NCBI GenBank assembly: GCA_963731105.1
Contig: CAVSUM010000022.1
Location: 100,355 to 164,354 of the forward strand
Length of the DNA stretch: 64,000 nt
DNA from: RPQJ01 sp963731105
GTDB taxonomy: Bacteria; Pseudomonadota; Gammaproteobacteria; Steroidobacterales; Steroidobacteraceae
Direction: 5' to 3'
Positions 35,833 to 44,775 of the stretch are shown here, in pieces. Position 1 is the first letter of the stretch, and every line of letters starts with the position of its first letter. The position numbers and the translations under genes are program-made. The notes under the pieces were generated by a model. The model worked only from the letters and a program-made list of their open reading frames with translations, did no database searches and had not been told where the DNA came from.

Positions 35833-37014
35833 CTACGGCAGGGGCTGTAGGGCCGGGCGCGCCAGCCGCAGCAAGATGGCTCCCGCCAGGCTGGTCACCA
35901 GGGCTGCGACCGCAAACGCGGCAGCAGACCCGAGCCATTGCCACAGCGCACCGAACATGACTGCCCCGGGCAACACGAGCAACCCGCTCATCAGGTGATA
36001 GAGCCCGTAGGCCGTGCCCCGCTCCCGCTGGTCGGCGTGATCCCCGATCAGTGACCGCTCCGCAGGCTCGGTGATTGCGAGCGTCGCCGAATAGGCGATG
36101 AACAGCAGCCAGACGCCGACCGCGCCGGGCTGCAGGAATGCGAGCAGCAGCAGCACGACGATGCGCGCCGTCCACCCGCCCAGCAGCAGCGGCAGGCGCC
36201 CCACTCGATCGGACAGCATGCCGGCCGGCATCGCGATCGCCATCTTGGCGAGACTGGCGGCGGCCCACACCAGCGGCACCCACGTCACCTGCATGCCGGA
36301 CTGGGTCGCCCACAGCACGACGAACACTTCCGGCACGCTCGCCAGCGCGAGGAATCCGGCCGCCACGATCATGCCGCGCAGCCGGCCGTGCAGCGCGCTC
36401 CATTGGAAGCGCTGCGGCGCAGGCACCGCGGGCCGCTCGTGCGACGGCAAGCCGAACACCAGCAGCAGCAACACGAGCGCGCCCGGCAGCGCCGAGGCGA
36501 GGAACACGTGCTCGAGGTCCGCCTGCGCACTGAGCATGGCGAACGCCAGCAGCGGGCCGATCACGGCGCCCGCGTGATCCATCGAGCGGTGGAAGCCGAA
36601 GGCACGGCCGCGCTGGTCGGGGTGCGCCGCGGACGCAATGAAAGCGTCGCGTGGCGCGGTGCGCAGCCCTTTGCCGACGCGATCCAGGAAGCGCAACACC
36701 AGCACCGCGGACCAGCCGGTGGCGAGCCCGATCAGCGGCCGACAGGCGTTCGACAGGCCGTACCCGCCCACTACCAGGCCCTTGGCAGGCACGCCGCGGT
36801 CGGCGAGCCGCCCCGAGACCAGCTTGAGGATGCTCGCGGTGGCTTCGGCGAGACCCTCGATGAAGCCGACGATTGCGGGGCCGGCGCCCAGCGTGGCCGT
36901 CAGGAAGATCGGCAGCAGCGGCGTGATCATCTCGCTCGCCGCGTCATTCAGCAGCGACACGAGCCCGAGCACCACCACCGTGCGCGGCAGGGCGCGACTG
37001 GCGCGCACAGTCAT
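35833..37014 (-). CDS. MFS transporter
   Basis: 393 residues, about twelve helices. The MFS loop motif is seen as KLVSGRLADRGVPAKGLVVG after helix 2 and again in the second half as AMPAGMLSDRVGRLPLLLGG. RFLDRVGKGLRTAPRDAFIA is characteristic of a group of uncharacterised MFS proteins. The start is ATG 37014 (MTVRASRALPRTVVVLG); a longer form from 37074 overlaps asd and lacks support. It is 8 bp downstream of asd. The substrate is unknown. Confidence 0.85.
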   Translation of the reverse strand: MTVRASRALPRTVVVLGLVSLLNDAASEMITPLLPIFLTATLGAGPAIVGFIEGLAEATASILKLVSGRLADRGVPAKGLVVGGYGLSNACRPLIGLATGWSAVLVLRFLDRVGKGLRTAPRDAFIASAAHPDQRGRAFGFHRSMDHAGAVIGPLLAFAMLSAQADLEHVFLASALPGALVLLLLVFGLPSHERPAVPAPQRFQWSALHGRLRGMIVAAGFLALASVPEVFVVLWATQSGMQVTWVPLVWAAASLAKMAIAMPAGMLSDRVGRLPLLLGGWTARIVVLLLLAFLQPGAVGVWLLFIAYSATLAITEPAERSLIGDHADQRERGTAYGLYHLMSGLLVLPGAVMFGALWQWLGSAAAFAVAALVTSLAGAILLRLARPALQPLP

Positions 37015-37022
37015 CGGGCGAT

Positions 37023-38129
37023 TCAGCGCACCAGGATCCTGAGCATGCGCCGCAGCGGTTCTGCGGCACCCCACAGCAGCTGGTCACCGACCGTGAAGGC
37101 CGACAGGTACTCGCCGCCCATCGCCAGCTTGCGCAGGCGACCGATCGGGACCTGCAGCGTGCCGCTCACGCGCGCGGGCGACAGCTCGCGAATCGAATCC
37201 GCGCGGGTGTTCGGCACCAGCCGCACCCACTCGTTGCCGCCGGCGACCAGTTGCTCGATCTCGGCGAGCGGCAGGTCGCGCTTCAGCTTGATGGTCATCG
37301 CCTGGCTGTGGCAGCGCATCGCACCGATGCGCACGCACAGGCCCTCGACCGGGATCGGGTCGGCGCCGCGGCCGAGGATCTTGTTGGTCTCGGCGCTGCC
37401 CTTCCACTCCTCGCGGCTCTGGCCGTTGCCGAGGTCCTTGTCGATCCACGGGATCAGGCTGCCGGCGAGCGCCGCGCCGAACTGGGCCTGCGGCAGCGTG
37501 TCGCTGCGCAGGCAATCGGTCACGGCACGGTCGATGTCGAGGATGGCACTGCCCGGGTCGCGCAGCAGGGTTGCCGCCGCCGCATGCGCCACGCCCATCT
37601 GCTCGAGCAGTTCGCGCATGTTCGGCGCGCCGGCGCCCGAGGCCGCCTGGTAGGTCATCGAGGTGATCCACTCGATCAGCCCGGCGCGGAACAGGCCGCC
37701 CAGCGCCATCATCATCAGCGACACCGTGCAGTTGCCGCCGATGTAGTCGCGCACGCCCGCCGCCAGCGCGCGGTCGATCACGTCGCGGTTCACCGGGTCG
37801 AGGATGATGACCGCGTCGTCCTTCATGCGCAGCGCGGAGGCGGCGTCGATCCAGTAGCCGTTCCAGCCCGCCGCGCGCAGCTTCGGGTGCACGTCGTTGG
37901 TGTAGTCGCCGCCCTGGCAGGTGACGATCACGTCGCAGGCCGCCAGTGCCGCGAGATCGTGCGCGCTCTGCAGCACGCCCGGGCCGCGGCCAACGTCGGG
38001 CGCCGCGCCTCCGGCCTGCGAAGTGCTGAAGAACACCGGCTCGATCAGGTCGAAGTCGCGCTCGGCACGCATGCGCTCCATCAGCACCGAGCCCACCATG
38101 CCGCGCCAGCCGACGATGCCAGTCTTCAC
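37023..38129 (-). CDS. asd: aspartate-semialdehyde dehydrogenase Asd
   Basis: Makes aspartate semialdehyde, the branch point to lysine, threonine and methionine. 368 residues beginning MKTGIVGWRGMVGSVLMERM. The catalytic Cys lies in DYIGGNCTVSLMMMALGGL and the catalytic His in VRIGAMRCHSQAMTIKL; TYQAASGAGAPNMRELLEQM is typical of the long gammaproteobacterial form. It starts at ATG 38129 and lies 18 bp after lysAC, so the two probably form one lysine-pathway unit. Confidence 0.96.
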   Translation of the reverse strand: MKTGIVGWRGMVGSVLMERMRAERDFDLIEPVFFSTSQAGGAAPDVGRGPGVLQSAHDLAALAACDVIVTCQGGDYTNDVHPKLRAAGWNGYWIDAASALRMKDDAVIILDPVNRDVIDRALAAGVRDYIGGNCTVSLMMMALGGLFRAGLIEWITSMTYQAASGAGAPNMRELLEQMGVAHAAAATLLRDPGSAILDIDRAVTDCLRSDTLPQAQFGAALAGSLIPWIDKDLGNGQSREEWKGSAETNKILGRGADPIPVEGLCVRIGAMRCHSQAMTIKLKRDLPLAEIEQLVAGGNEWVRLVPNTRADSIRELSPARVSGTLQVPIGRLRKLAMGGEYLSAFTVGDQLLWGAAEPLRRMLRILVR

Positions 38130-38147
38130 AGGGTTGCTCCCGCCGCG

Positions 38148-40739
38148 CTAAATCAGGATTTCCCGCGCGGGTTCACGCAGGTTGTACCAGGAACTCATGA
38201 CGTGCCCGTAGGCCCCGGCGTTGGCGATCAGCAGCGTGTCGCCCTCCGCCGTCGGCGGCAGCAGCCGCTCGTGCCCGAGGTAGTCCGCCGACTCGCAGAT
38301 CGGGCCGACCACGTTGTAGATCTCGCTGCCGGGCTCGCCGAGGCGCGTGAGGTTCACGATGTCGTGGTGCGCGCCGTACAGCGCCGGGCGGATCAGCGAG
38401 TTCATGCCGGTCGCCACACCCACGTACTGCACCGCGCCCTTGCCCTTGAGCTGGGTCACCTGCGCCAGCAACACGCCCGCCTGCGCCACCAGGAACCGGC
38501 CGGGCTCGAGCCAGAGCGCGACGTCGGGCCACGTCGCCCGCAGTGTGTCGATCACGCCTTGCAGCTGCGCGAGATCCACCGGCACCTGGCCAGGCTTCTC
38601 GGGCACGCCGAGGCCGCCGCCGAGGTCCATGACGCGCGCATCCGGGAAACGCTGCGTGAGGCTGCCGAGCAGCTCACCCACCTGCTGCCAGTTCTTCACG
38701 TCGAACACGCCGCTGCCGGTGTGGGCATGCAGTCCCACGACCCGGGTGCCGACGGTCTTCACCAGTCGGCTGAGCTCGTCGAGCTCGAACAGCGGGATGC
38801 CGAACTTCGAGTGCACGCCGGCCGTGCGCACGTGGTCGTGGTGGCCGCGCCCGAAGTTGGTATCGACCCGCACCAGCACGTCGCGGCCGCGGAACAGCTC
38901 GGGCCAGGCGCGCAGCGGGTAGATGTTGTCGAGCGTGACATGCACGCCGTTCGCCAGGCCCCACTCGTACTCCGAGCGCGGCGCAAAGTTGGGCGTGAAC
39001 AGGATCCGGTCGCGGTCGATGCCGGGCACCGTCTCGATCACCCGCTCGCACTCGCCCTGCGACACGCACTCGAAGCCGAAGCCGAGCCCGGCCACCAGCC
39101 GCAGCACGTCGGGGTGCGGATTCGCCTTGATCGCGTAGAACGTGCGCGCCACGCCCTTGAGCGCGAGCAGCTGCTTCGCCGTCTGCGCGATGGTCGCGCG
39201 GTCGTAGACGTAGGCGCAGCCGTGCTCGCGGGCGATGCGCTCGAGCTCGGCGCGCCGGTCCACCCACCACGGCGGTCCGCCCGGCGGCACGGCGGGCGCG
39301 AGGCCCTGGATCTGCTCCCAGGTAGGGACCGAGCACGTGGTCGGACGGCGCGTTGCGCACGATCACGTCGTGCAGGCGGCTCACCAGCCGGTCGCCCTGC
39401 TCCTCGTCCACGACGAAGGTGATGTTGAGGTCGTTCGCCGCCTGCGTGACCAGGTAGATGCGCTGCTCCTCGAACAGTTCGAGCGCGTCGCCGAGGCGGT
39501 GCAGCGTGGCGCGGATGCTGCGGCCGACCAGGCTCACCGCCGAGCACGGACCGATGACCTCGACGCGGCACAGCTTCGCGAGCGACGTCACCAGCGCCTC
39601 GAGGGTGCGTGCGTCGAGCGTGTTGGCGGCCGGGTCGAGCGACACGGTGACGGTGGTCTCGGACGTGGACACGAGGTCCACCGACAGGCCGTGCTCCTTG
39701 AACACCGCGAAGGCGTCGCCGAGGAAGCCGACCTGGTGCCACATCCCGAGCGTGTCCATCGAGATGAGCGTGATGCCCTTCTTGGTGCACACCGCCTTGA
39801 CGCGCGCACCGCCGTCGCCGCCGGTGGCGGTGACCACCGTGCCGGCGAGGTCGGGCTGCTGCGTGGCGTGCACCGACAGCGGAATCGAATACTGCTTGAC
39901 CGGCAGGATGCAGCGCGGGTGCAGCACCTTGGCGCCGCTCGAGGCGATTTCCTGCGCTTCGTCGTAGTCGAGCGACTTCAGCAGCCGCGCGTTCGGCACC
40001 GCGCGCGGGTTGGCCGTGAACATGCCCGGCACGTCGGTCCAGATCTCGAGCCGGCGCGCGTGCAGCTTCGCCGCGAAGTAGCTGCCTGAGGTGTCCGAGC
40101 CGCCGCGACCGAGCAGCACGGTTTCGCCGCTTGGCTGTCGCTGGCGATGAAGCCCTGCGTGAGCAGCACGCTGCCGCCCTGGGCGAGCCGCTGCTGCAGC
40201 GCCGGGTCGGGTTCGAACACACAGGTGGCGGAGAGGTAGTTCGCGCGCGCCGTGGCGCCCGGGCGCTCTTCGGCGTGCAGCACCGTGCGGGCATCGAGCC
40301 ACTGCACGTCGAGCCCTTCCGCGGCGAGGTAGGCCGCGCCGATGCGCGTCGCCATCAGCTCGCCCGTCGCCATCACGCGCGCGCGCAGCCGGTCGCTGAT
40401 CTCGCCGATCAGGTGGATGCCGGACGCCATCTTGCGCAGCTCGGCGAACTGGTGCTCCAGCTCGGCGCTGAGCGGCAGCCCGAGGTCGCGCGACAGGTCG
40501 ACGTGCCGGCGCTCGATCTGCTCCATCACCGGATCCCAGTCGCCGGTGAGCGCCCGGGCGAGCAGTTGCTCGAGGCGGTCGGTGATGCCGGACAGCGCGG
40601 AGTGGACGACGACCGGGCGCAGCCCTTCGTCGAGCCGGGCGCGCACCACGCCGGCGACGTTCTTCCAGTTGCTGACGCTCGAGACGCTCGTGCCGCCGAA
40701 CTTGAGAACGACCCAGTGGGAGTCAGCAGAGGTAGTCAT
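38148..40739 (-). CDS. lysAC: fused aspartate kinase/diaminopimelate decarboxylase (two frameshifts)
   Basis: First and last enzymes of lysine synthesis in one chain. Kinase part: VLKFGGTSVSSVSNWKNVAG at the N-terminus, LLGRGGSDTSGSYFAAKL, and two ACT domains (GITLISMDTLGMWHQVGFLG; NDLNITFVVDEEQGDRLV). Decarboxylase part from about residue 490: the PLP lysine in RTFYAIKANPHPDVLRL, then GLHAHTGSGVFD and MDLGGGLGVPEKPGQ. Shifts lie near 40127 (two extra bases or one lost) and 39326 (one extra base, restoring HVLGPTWEQIQGLAPAVPPG). Corrected length is 862 residues. This fusion is known from Xanthomonadales. The start is ATG 40739. Confidence 0.92.
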
Positions 40740-40798
40740 CGAGCGGTCCCCGAGCGGCTCCCGGGGTCTTCAAGAGCCGGGGGCTCTGTACAAAAGCG

Positions 40799-41005
40799 TC
40801 ACACGTCGTCGTAGACGTCCTTCAGCGCCTTCGCCAGGCGTTTCTCGGCAAGCACATCCTCGAGCTTGCTCCACGCCGCCTTGCCACGCTTCACGGCCGC
40901 TTGCTTGCGCCGGTCCACGCGATCGATGAAGCGGTCGTAGTCCTCTTCCTCGGCACCCGCCACGAATTCTTCGTCGAGGTCGAAATGTTCCTCGTCTCGT
41001 TCCAT
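40799..41005 (-). CDS. small acidic protein, PA3496-like
   Basis: 68 residues, ATG 41005, very acidic N-terminal half (MERDEEHFDLDEEFVAGAEE) and a basic then mixed C-terminus (WSKLEDVLAEKRLAKALKDV). It resembles the short PA3496 family, called a putative envelope-integrity protein without a known activity. No membrane segment or signal peptide. It is 59 bp upstream of lysAC on the same strand. Confidence 0.6.
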   Translation of the reverse strand: MERDEEHFDLDEEFVAGAEEEDYDRFIDRVDRRKQAAVKRGKAAWSKLEDVLAEKRLAKALKDVYDDV

Positions 41006-41147
41006 GTCGTGACCTTAGAGAAAACCCTGAATATTCAACGTGCTGCCGGAAAATCCGGACGCAGGGCTGCGAACTATATACGAATCGCGCCGCTTCTCAA
41101 CTGTTCGTTGTTGCGCCGCAAACGGCGCAGCGGACCGTACCGGACCT

Positions 41148-41202
41148 CTCCCTTCCCTCTCCCTTCCCCCCCAAGGGTGGGAGAGGGTTAGGGTGAGGGC
41201 TT
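41148..41202. repeat. CCCTCTCCC-type intergenic palindrome, degenerate copy
   Basis: CTCTCCCTTCCCTCTCCCTT, then CCCCCCAAGGGTGGGAGAGG and GTTAGGGTGAGGG: one arm of repeated CTCTCCCTTCC and one of GGGAGAGGGTTAGGGTGAGG. It lies in the 223-bp gap between the small acidic gene and the SAM hydrolase. The unit recurs at 56435-56528 and 59966-60075. It may act as a terminator hairpin for the hydrolase gene. Confidence 0.7.
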
Positions 41203-41228
41203 TCTTTTTATATCTTCGAGGTTTACAG

Positions 41229-42045
41229 CTATCTCGTCACCACCACCACAGGCGCCCCGCGTGCCAAACCGAGCCCTTCGGCCGCACTGCGCTCGGCGCA
41301 GGCGATCTCCAGGACCCCGAACGAATTGACCAGCGCCAGGTAGTCCCCGGGACGGACGTCCGAATAGGTTCGCCGCACCGGCAGCTCCCGGCCGGCGACC
41401 CGCACCACCGGGTGCGGCAGGCCGTGCAGGTGCCGGGCGTCGATGTCGGTGATCAGGTTGCCGAAGTGGTCGATGGTCACCACGGTGCCGGCCACCTGCC
41501 CGGCGGTCACCCGGGGCTGCTCGATCCAGCCCGGGACCAGTTCGTCGGTCGGCGCGCCGAGATCCGACCGGAGCCAGGTGGCCGGCCGCGATCCGCGCCG
41601 CGAGCGGCGCGAAGATGTCGCGGCCGTGGAAGGTCGCGCTCGGCGCGTCGATGCCCAGCCTCACCAGCATCGGCACGGCCACGCGGCGCGCCGTGACGGA
41701 CGCGGCCGTCTCCAGCACCGGGCCGAGCAGGCCGTTGTCCGGCGCCAGGAACAGGTGCCCCTCGGCCTCGACGGCGGCGATCTCGCGCGCGCTGCCGACC
41801 CCGGGGTCCACCACCGCCACGTGTACCGTCCCCAACGGGAAATGCCGGAACGAGCGCGCCAGCCAGAAGCCGGCCTCGGCGGGCCAGTGCGCCGGGATCT
41901 CGTGGGTGAGGTCGATGATGCGCACACCGGCAAAGTGCGCGACCAGCCGCCCCTTCATGACGCCGACGAACGGGTCCTTCAGGCCGAAATCCGTCGTCAG
42001 CGTGACGACGCCACACGCAGTGAACGCTGCAGGCTGCTGCGGCAC
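41229..42045 (-). CDS. SAM hydrolase (adenosine-forming), DUF62 family (one frameshift)
   Basis: Relatives of this SAM hydroxide adenosyltransferase cleave S-adenosylmethionine to adenosine and methionine. Motifs: VTLTTDFGLKDPFVGVMKG, VVDPGVGSAREIAAVEA, FLAPDNGLLGPVLE and TFHGRDIFAPLAARIA, then IDHFGNLITDID and VNSFGVLEIACAERSAA in the C-terminal domain. One base inserted near 41562 splits the domains. Its removal gives LGAPTDELVPGWIEQPRVTA in frame and about 271 residues. The GTG start at 42045 is a guess; an ATG at 42117 would add 24 residues. Divergent from the phosphatase gene at 42126. Confidence 0.87.
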
Positions 42046-42125
42046 ACCCGCTCCTCCGGCGACGCCCGCCGGACGACGGACGGGTACAGGGTAAACTGCG
42101 CGCCCGCCTCGAGCCACGCAGCCGC

Positions 42126-42797
42126 ATGCCCTACCTCTACCTGGTGCGCCACGCCCAGCCCGATTTCACCGGCAACTACGATTCGGTGACCGCGCTCGGC
42201 CTGCGGCAATCGGCCTGGCTCGGGGAGCACTTCGCGGCGCGCGGCCTGCGCTTCGCGCGCGTGGCGAGCGGCAGCCTGCAGCGCCAGGTGCACACGCTCG
42301 GCACTCTTCTCGAGCACCTGCCGGACGCGCCGGCCCCGGTCGTCGACCCGCGCTTCAATGAGTACGACGCCGCAAGCGTGCTCGCCGCACACCACTGCGG
42401 CGACGAACCCGCGATGCGCGCCACCGGCGACCGACGCGGCTACTTCACGGCGGTACGCAGCGCACTGCAGGCATGGTCGCGGCAGGAGGCAGCGCCGACG
42501 GGAACCGAATCCTGGCGCGGGTTTGGCGAGCGGGTGGCCGGCGCGGCCGACGCGATCTGCGCGGACCTCGAGCCGACCGCAGCCGTATTGGTCGTGACGT
42601 CGGGCGGCGTGATCGGCCGACTGGTGGCCGCGGCACTCGGCGCCGATGCCGAAGCCGCCATCCAGCTGAACCTGCAGACGCGCAACACCGGCATCACCGA
42701 GATGGTGCGGGGTCGCTCGGTGTCGCGGCTCGTCGCGTTCAACGCCGTGCCGCACCTCGAGCGCGCCGACCGCGCCCACGCGGTCACGCACTCATAG
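42126..42797 (+). CDS. histidine phosphatase (phosphoglycerate mutase-like) family protein
   Basis: 223 residues starting MPYLYLVRHAQPDFTGNYD. The phosphoacceptor His is in VRHAQPDF (RHA in place of the common RHG). Further active-site residues fit SGSLQRQVHT (Arg), RFNEYDAASV (Glu) and VVTSGGVIGRLVAA (second His replaced by Gly-Gly, which is unusual and may alter activity). Substrate unknown. The gene starts 80 bp from the divergent SAM hydrolase. Confidence 0.83.
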   Translation: MPYLYLVRHAQPDFTGNYDSVTALGLRQSAWLGEHFAARGLRFARVASGSLQRQVHTLGTLLEHLPDAPAPVVDPRFNEYDAASVLAAHHCGDEPAMRATGDRRGYFTAVRSALQAWSRQEAAPTGTESWRGFGERVAGAADAICADLEPTAAVLVVTSGGVIGRLVAAALGADAEAAIQLNLQTRNTGITEMVRGRSVSRLVAFNAVPHLERADRAHAVTHS

Positions 42798-42820
42798 CTC
42801 GGCCGAAATTCGAACCCGGC

Positions 42821-43817
42821 TTATCCCTGCTTGACCAGTGACACGAGGCTGCGCGTGTCGATGGTCGCCGCCTTCTGCTCGATCTGCTCGCGATAGCGCG
42901 GCGCGAGGCCACGCGCTTCGCCCAGCAGGTCGGTGAAGGTCTGCTTCAGCGAGGCCGTGTCGAGCGTGCGGCCACCGGCGTAATAGCGTTGCGCGACGCG
43001 CCCGAGCGCGTACGTGGTGGCGAAGGTCATGCCGGAACTGGCCGCCTGGCGACCAACGGTGCGGCCGAGGCCACCGCCCACGCCGCCGAGCAATCCGCCG
43101 AGCAACTTGCGCCCGAACTGCTCGAGGTACTGGCCGGTGAGTCCCACGCCGAGCGTCGCGATGAAGTCCTTCGCGTGGCTCGCGTCCATCGGGTAGCCGT
43201 AGGACTTGCCGATGCGGTACACGAGCCGCACCTGCAGCGGGATGATCGCCATCGACGCGAGCGGACTCGGGCAGCAACTCGAGCGCCGCGTTGGTGATCG
43301 AGGCGTTGAGGATCAGCTTGTCCATCTCGGCGTCGGACATGCTCGCGCGACCGGTCAGCGTGCCGGCCGCCGCACCAGCAGTTGCTGCACCTGCCACTGC
43401 ACCGGTCACCGCACCGGTCAGCGGCGCCTGCTCGACTTCGACCGCCTCGGCGATGGCATCGGCCTGGGAACTGGTCGCCGCCGCACTGGCACTGCTGATA
43501 CCGAGCGCCGCCGCGAGCTTCTGCAGGAAGTCGCGCTCGGCCGGGCCCTGCACACCGTCTGCATCGCACACACCGACCGCCATCTCGTAGGCGAGCTGGC
43601 GGGCGCCGTCCGACTGCAGCCCGGCGGCGACCTGCGCGAGGTCCGGTTTCGCCAGCAGCACTTCGCGATACAGGCCCGGCAGGTCGAAGCCCGCGTCGGG
43701 GCCGAGCGCGTCTGCCACGCGCTTGACGGCGGTCCGCTCGCGCTCGTCCTTCAATCCGTCGGCGAAGGCGGCCATCAACGCGATGGTGAGGACAGAACGG
43801 GTTTCCTGTGGATTCAT
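42821..43817 (-). CDS. TerB-like/DUF697 protein (one frameshift)
   Basis: The N-terminal part (1-110) resembles the TerB-like helical domain: TIALMAAFADGLKDERERTA and MAVGVCDADGVQGPAERDFL. A Gly/Ala-rich hydrophobic linker follows (TGAVTGAVAGAATAG). After correcting one inserted base near 43263 the frame continues into PLASMAIIPLQVRLVYRIGK, then a DUF697-like region with glycine-rich helices (KLLGGLLGGVGGGLGRTVG). It ends LVSLVKQG at TAA 42821; 331 residues. Probably membrane-associated. Function unknown. The start is ATG 43817. Confidence 0.7.
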
Positions 43818-43945
43818 GCTTCGACTCCGGGGAAGGACGGTCAGCCATTGACGACAGCGGTCGACATGTTATTCGACCCGCAAGCGCAGGAGAGTTTCAG
43901 GTGAATTCGCTTGAGGTTGCGGCGCAGAAACAGCCGCGGGGGAAA

Positions 43946-44023
43946 CTGGTCGGAGCGCCGAGATTCGAACTCGGGACCCCTTGCACCCCATGCAAGTGCG
44001 CTACCAGACTGCGCCACGCTCCG
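43946..44023 (-). tRNA. tRNA-Pro(GGG)
   Basis: The minus strand folds as a cloverleaf: acceptor CGGAGCG/CGCTCCG, D arm TGGCGCAGTCTGGTAGCGCA, anticodon arm CTTGC-ATGGGGT-GCAAG with GGG at the anticodon, T arm CGAGTTCGAATCTCG, and an encoded CCA. A tRNA-Pro beside ihfA-merR is a common gammaproteobacterial arrangement. Confidence 0.96.
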
Positions 44024-44040
44024 ACCGGGCGAGGATTATA

Positions 44041-44132
44041 GCGGATAGCGGATAGCGGATAGCGGATAGTAGGAAAAAGAACGGGGCCGGTATTGCCGGC
44101 CCCGTTCTTCCTATCCGCTATCCGCTATCCGC
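44041..44132. repeat. heptamer inverted repeat enclosing a terminator (element B)
   Basis: Left arm 44041-44069: four tandem GCGGATA units. Right arm 44110-44132: three TATCCGC units. Between them is the perfect hairpin AAGAACGGGGCCGG/CCGGCCCCGTTCTT (about 44077-44109), followed on the minus strand by TTTTTCC, which makes it the terminator of ihfA-merR. The heptamers extend the stem on both sides. The right arm ends five bases from the merR stop. Confidence 0.85.
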
Positions 44133-44136
44133 TTCC

Positions 44137-44493
44137 TCAGCGACGCATGGTCTTCAACAGCTCTTCCAGTTCCGTGCGCATCTGGCGCACGATCTGCTGC
44201 GTCTGCGTGACGTCCTCGCGTGCTTCCTCGCCGTCGAGCCGGTTGCGCGCGCCGCCGATCGTGAAGCCCTGGTCGTAGAGCAGCGCGCGGATCTGGCGGA
44301 TCACCAGCACGTCCTGGCGCTGGTAGTAGCGGCGGTTGCCGCGGCGCTTCACCGGCTTCAGCTGCGGGAATTCCTGCTCCCAATAGCGCAGCACGTGCGG
44401 CTTGACCGCACACAGCTCGCTCACCTCGCCGATCGTGAAGTAGCGCTTGCCGGGGATCGCCGGAAGTTCGTCGTTATTGCTCGGTTCCAGCAT
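44137..44493 (-). CDS. MerR-family transcriptional regulator downstream of ihfA
   Basis: 118 residues with an N-terminal winged helix: KRYFTIGEVSELCAVKPHVL, RYWEQEFPQLKPVKRRGNRR, YYQRQDVLVIRQIRALLYDQ, then GFTIGGARNRLDGEE and a C-terminal coiled coil (QTQQIVRQMRTELEELLKTM). No cysteines of a metal sensor follow. This MerR next to ihfA is conserved in many proteobacteria and has no defined target. The start ATG 44493 overlaps the ihfA end by 20 bp. Confidence 0.92.
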   Translation of the reverse strand: MLEPSNNDELPAIPGKRYFTIGEVSELCAVKPHVLRYWEQEFPQLKPVKRRGNRRYYQRQDVLVIRQIRALLYDQGFTIGGARNRLDGEEAREDVTQTQQIVRQMRTELEELLKTMRR

Positions 44494-44773
44494 ACGCTTC
44501 CACTCGCGCCTTCAGCTTCTGGCCAGGGCGAAACGTCACCACGCGCCGCGCGCTGATCGGGATCTCCTCGCCGGTCTTCGGATTGCGGCCCGGGCGCTGG
44601 TTCTTGCTGCGCAGGTCGAAGTTGCCGAACCCCGAGAGCTTGACCTGCTCGCCCGTCGCGAGCGATGCGCGCAGTTCCTCGAAGAACAGGTCGACGAGCT
44701 CGCGGGCCTCACGCTTGTTGAGGCCGAGCTGGTCGAACAGCGCTTCTGCGATTTCTGCCTTGGTCAATGCCAT
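44474..44773 (-). CDS. ihfA: integration host factor subunit alpha
   Basis: DNA-bending HU/IHF family protein of 99 residues. MALTKAEIAEALFDQLGLNK and the DNA-intercalating arm GRNPKTGEEIPISARRVVTF are diagnostic for the alpha subunit. It starts at ATG 44773, two bases after pheT, so it belongs to the pheST message. It acts with IhfB, which is not in the window. Confidence 0.97.
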   Translation of the reverse strand: MALTKAEIAEALFDQLGLNKREARELVDLFFEELRASLATGEQVKLSGFGNFDLRSKNQRPGRNPKTGEEIPISARRVVTFRPGQKLKARVEAYAGTEQ

Positions 44774-44775
44774 GC

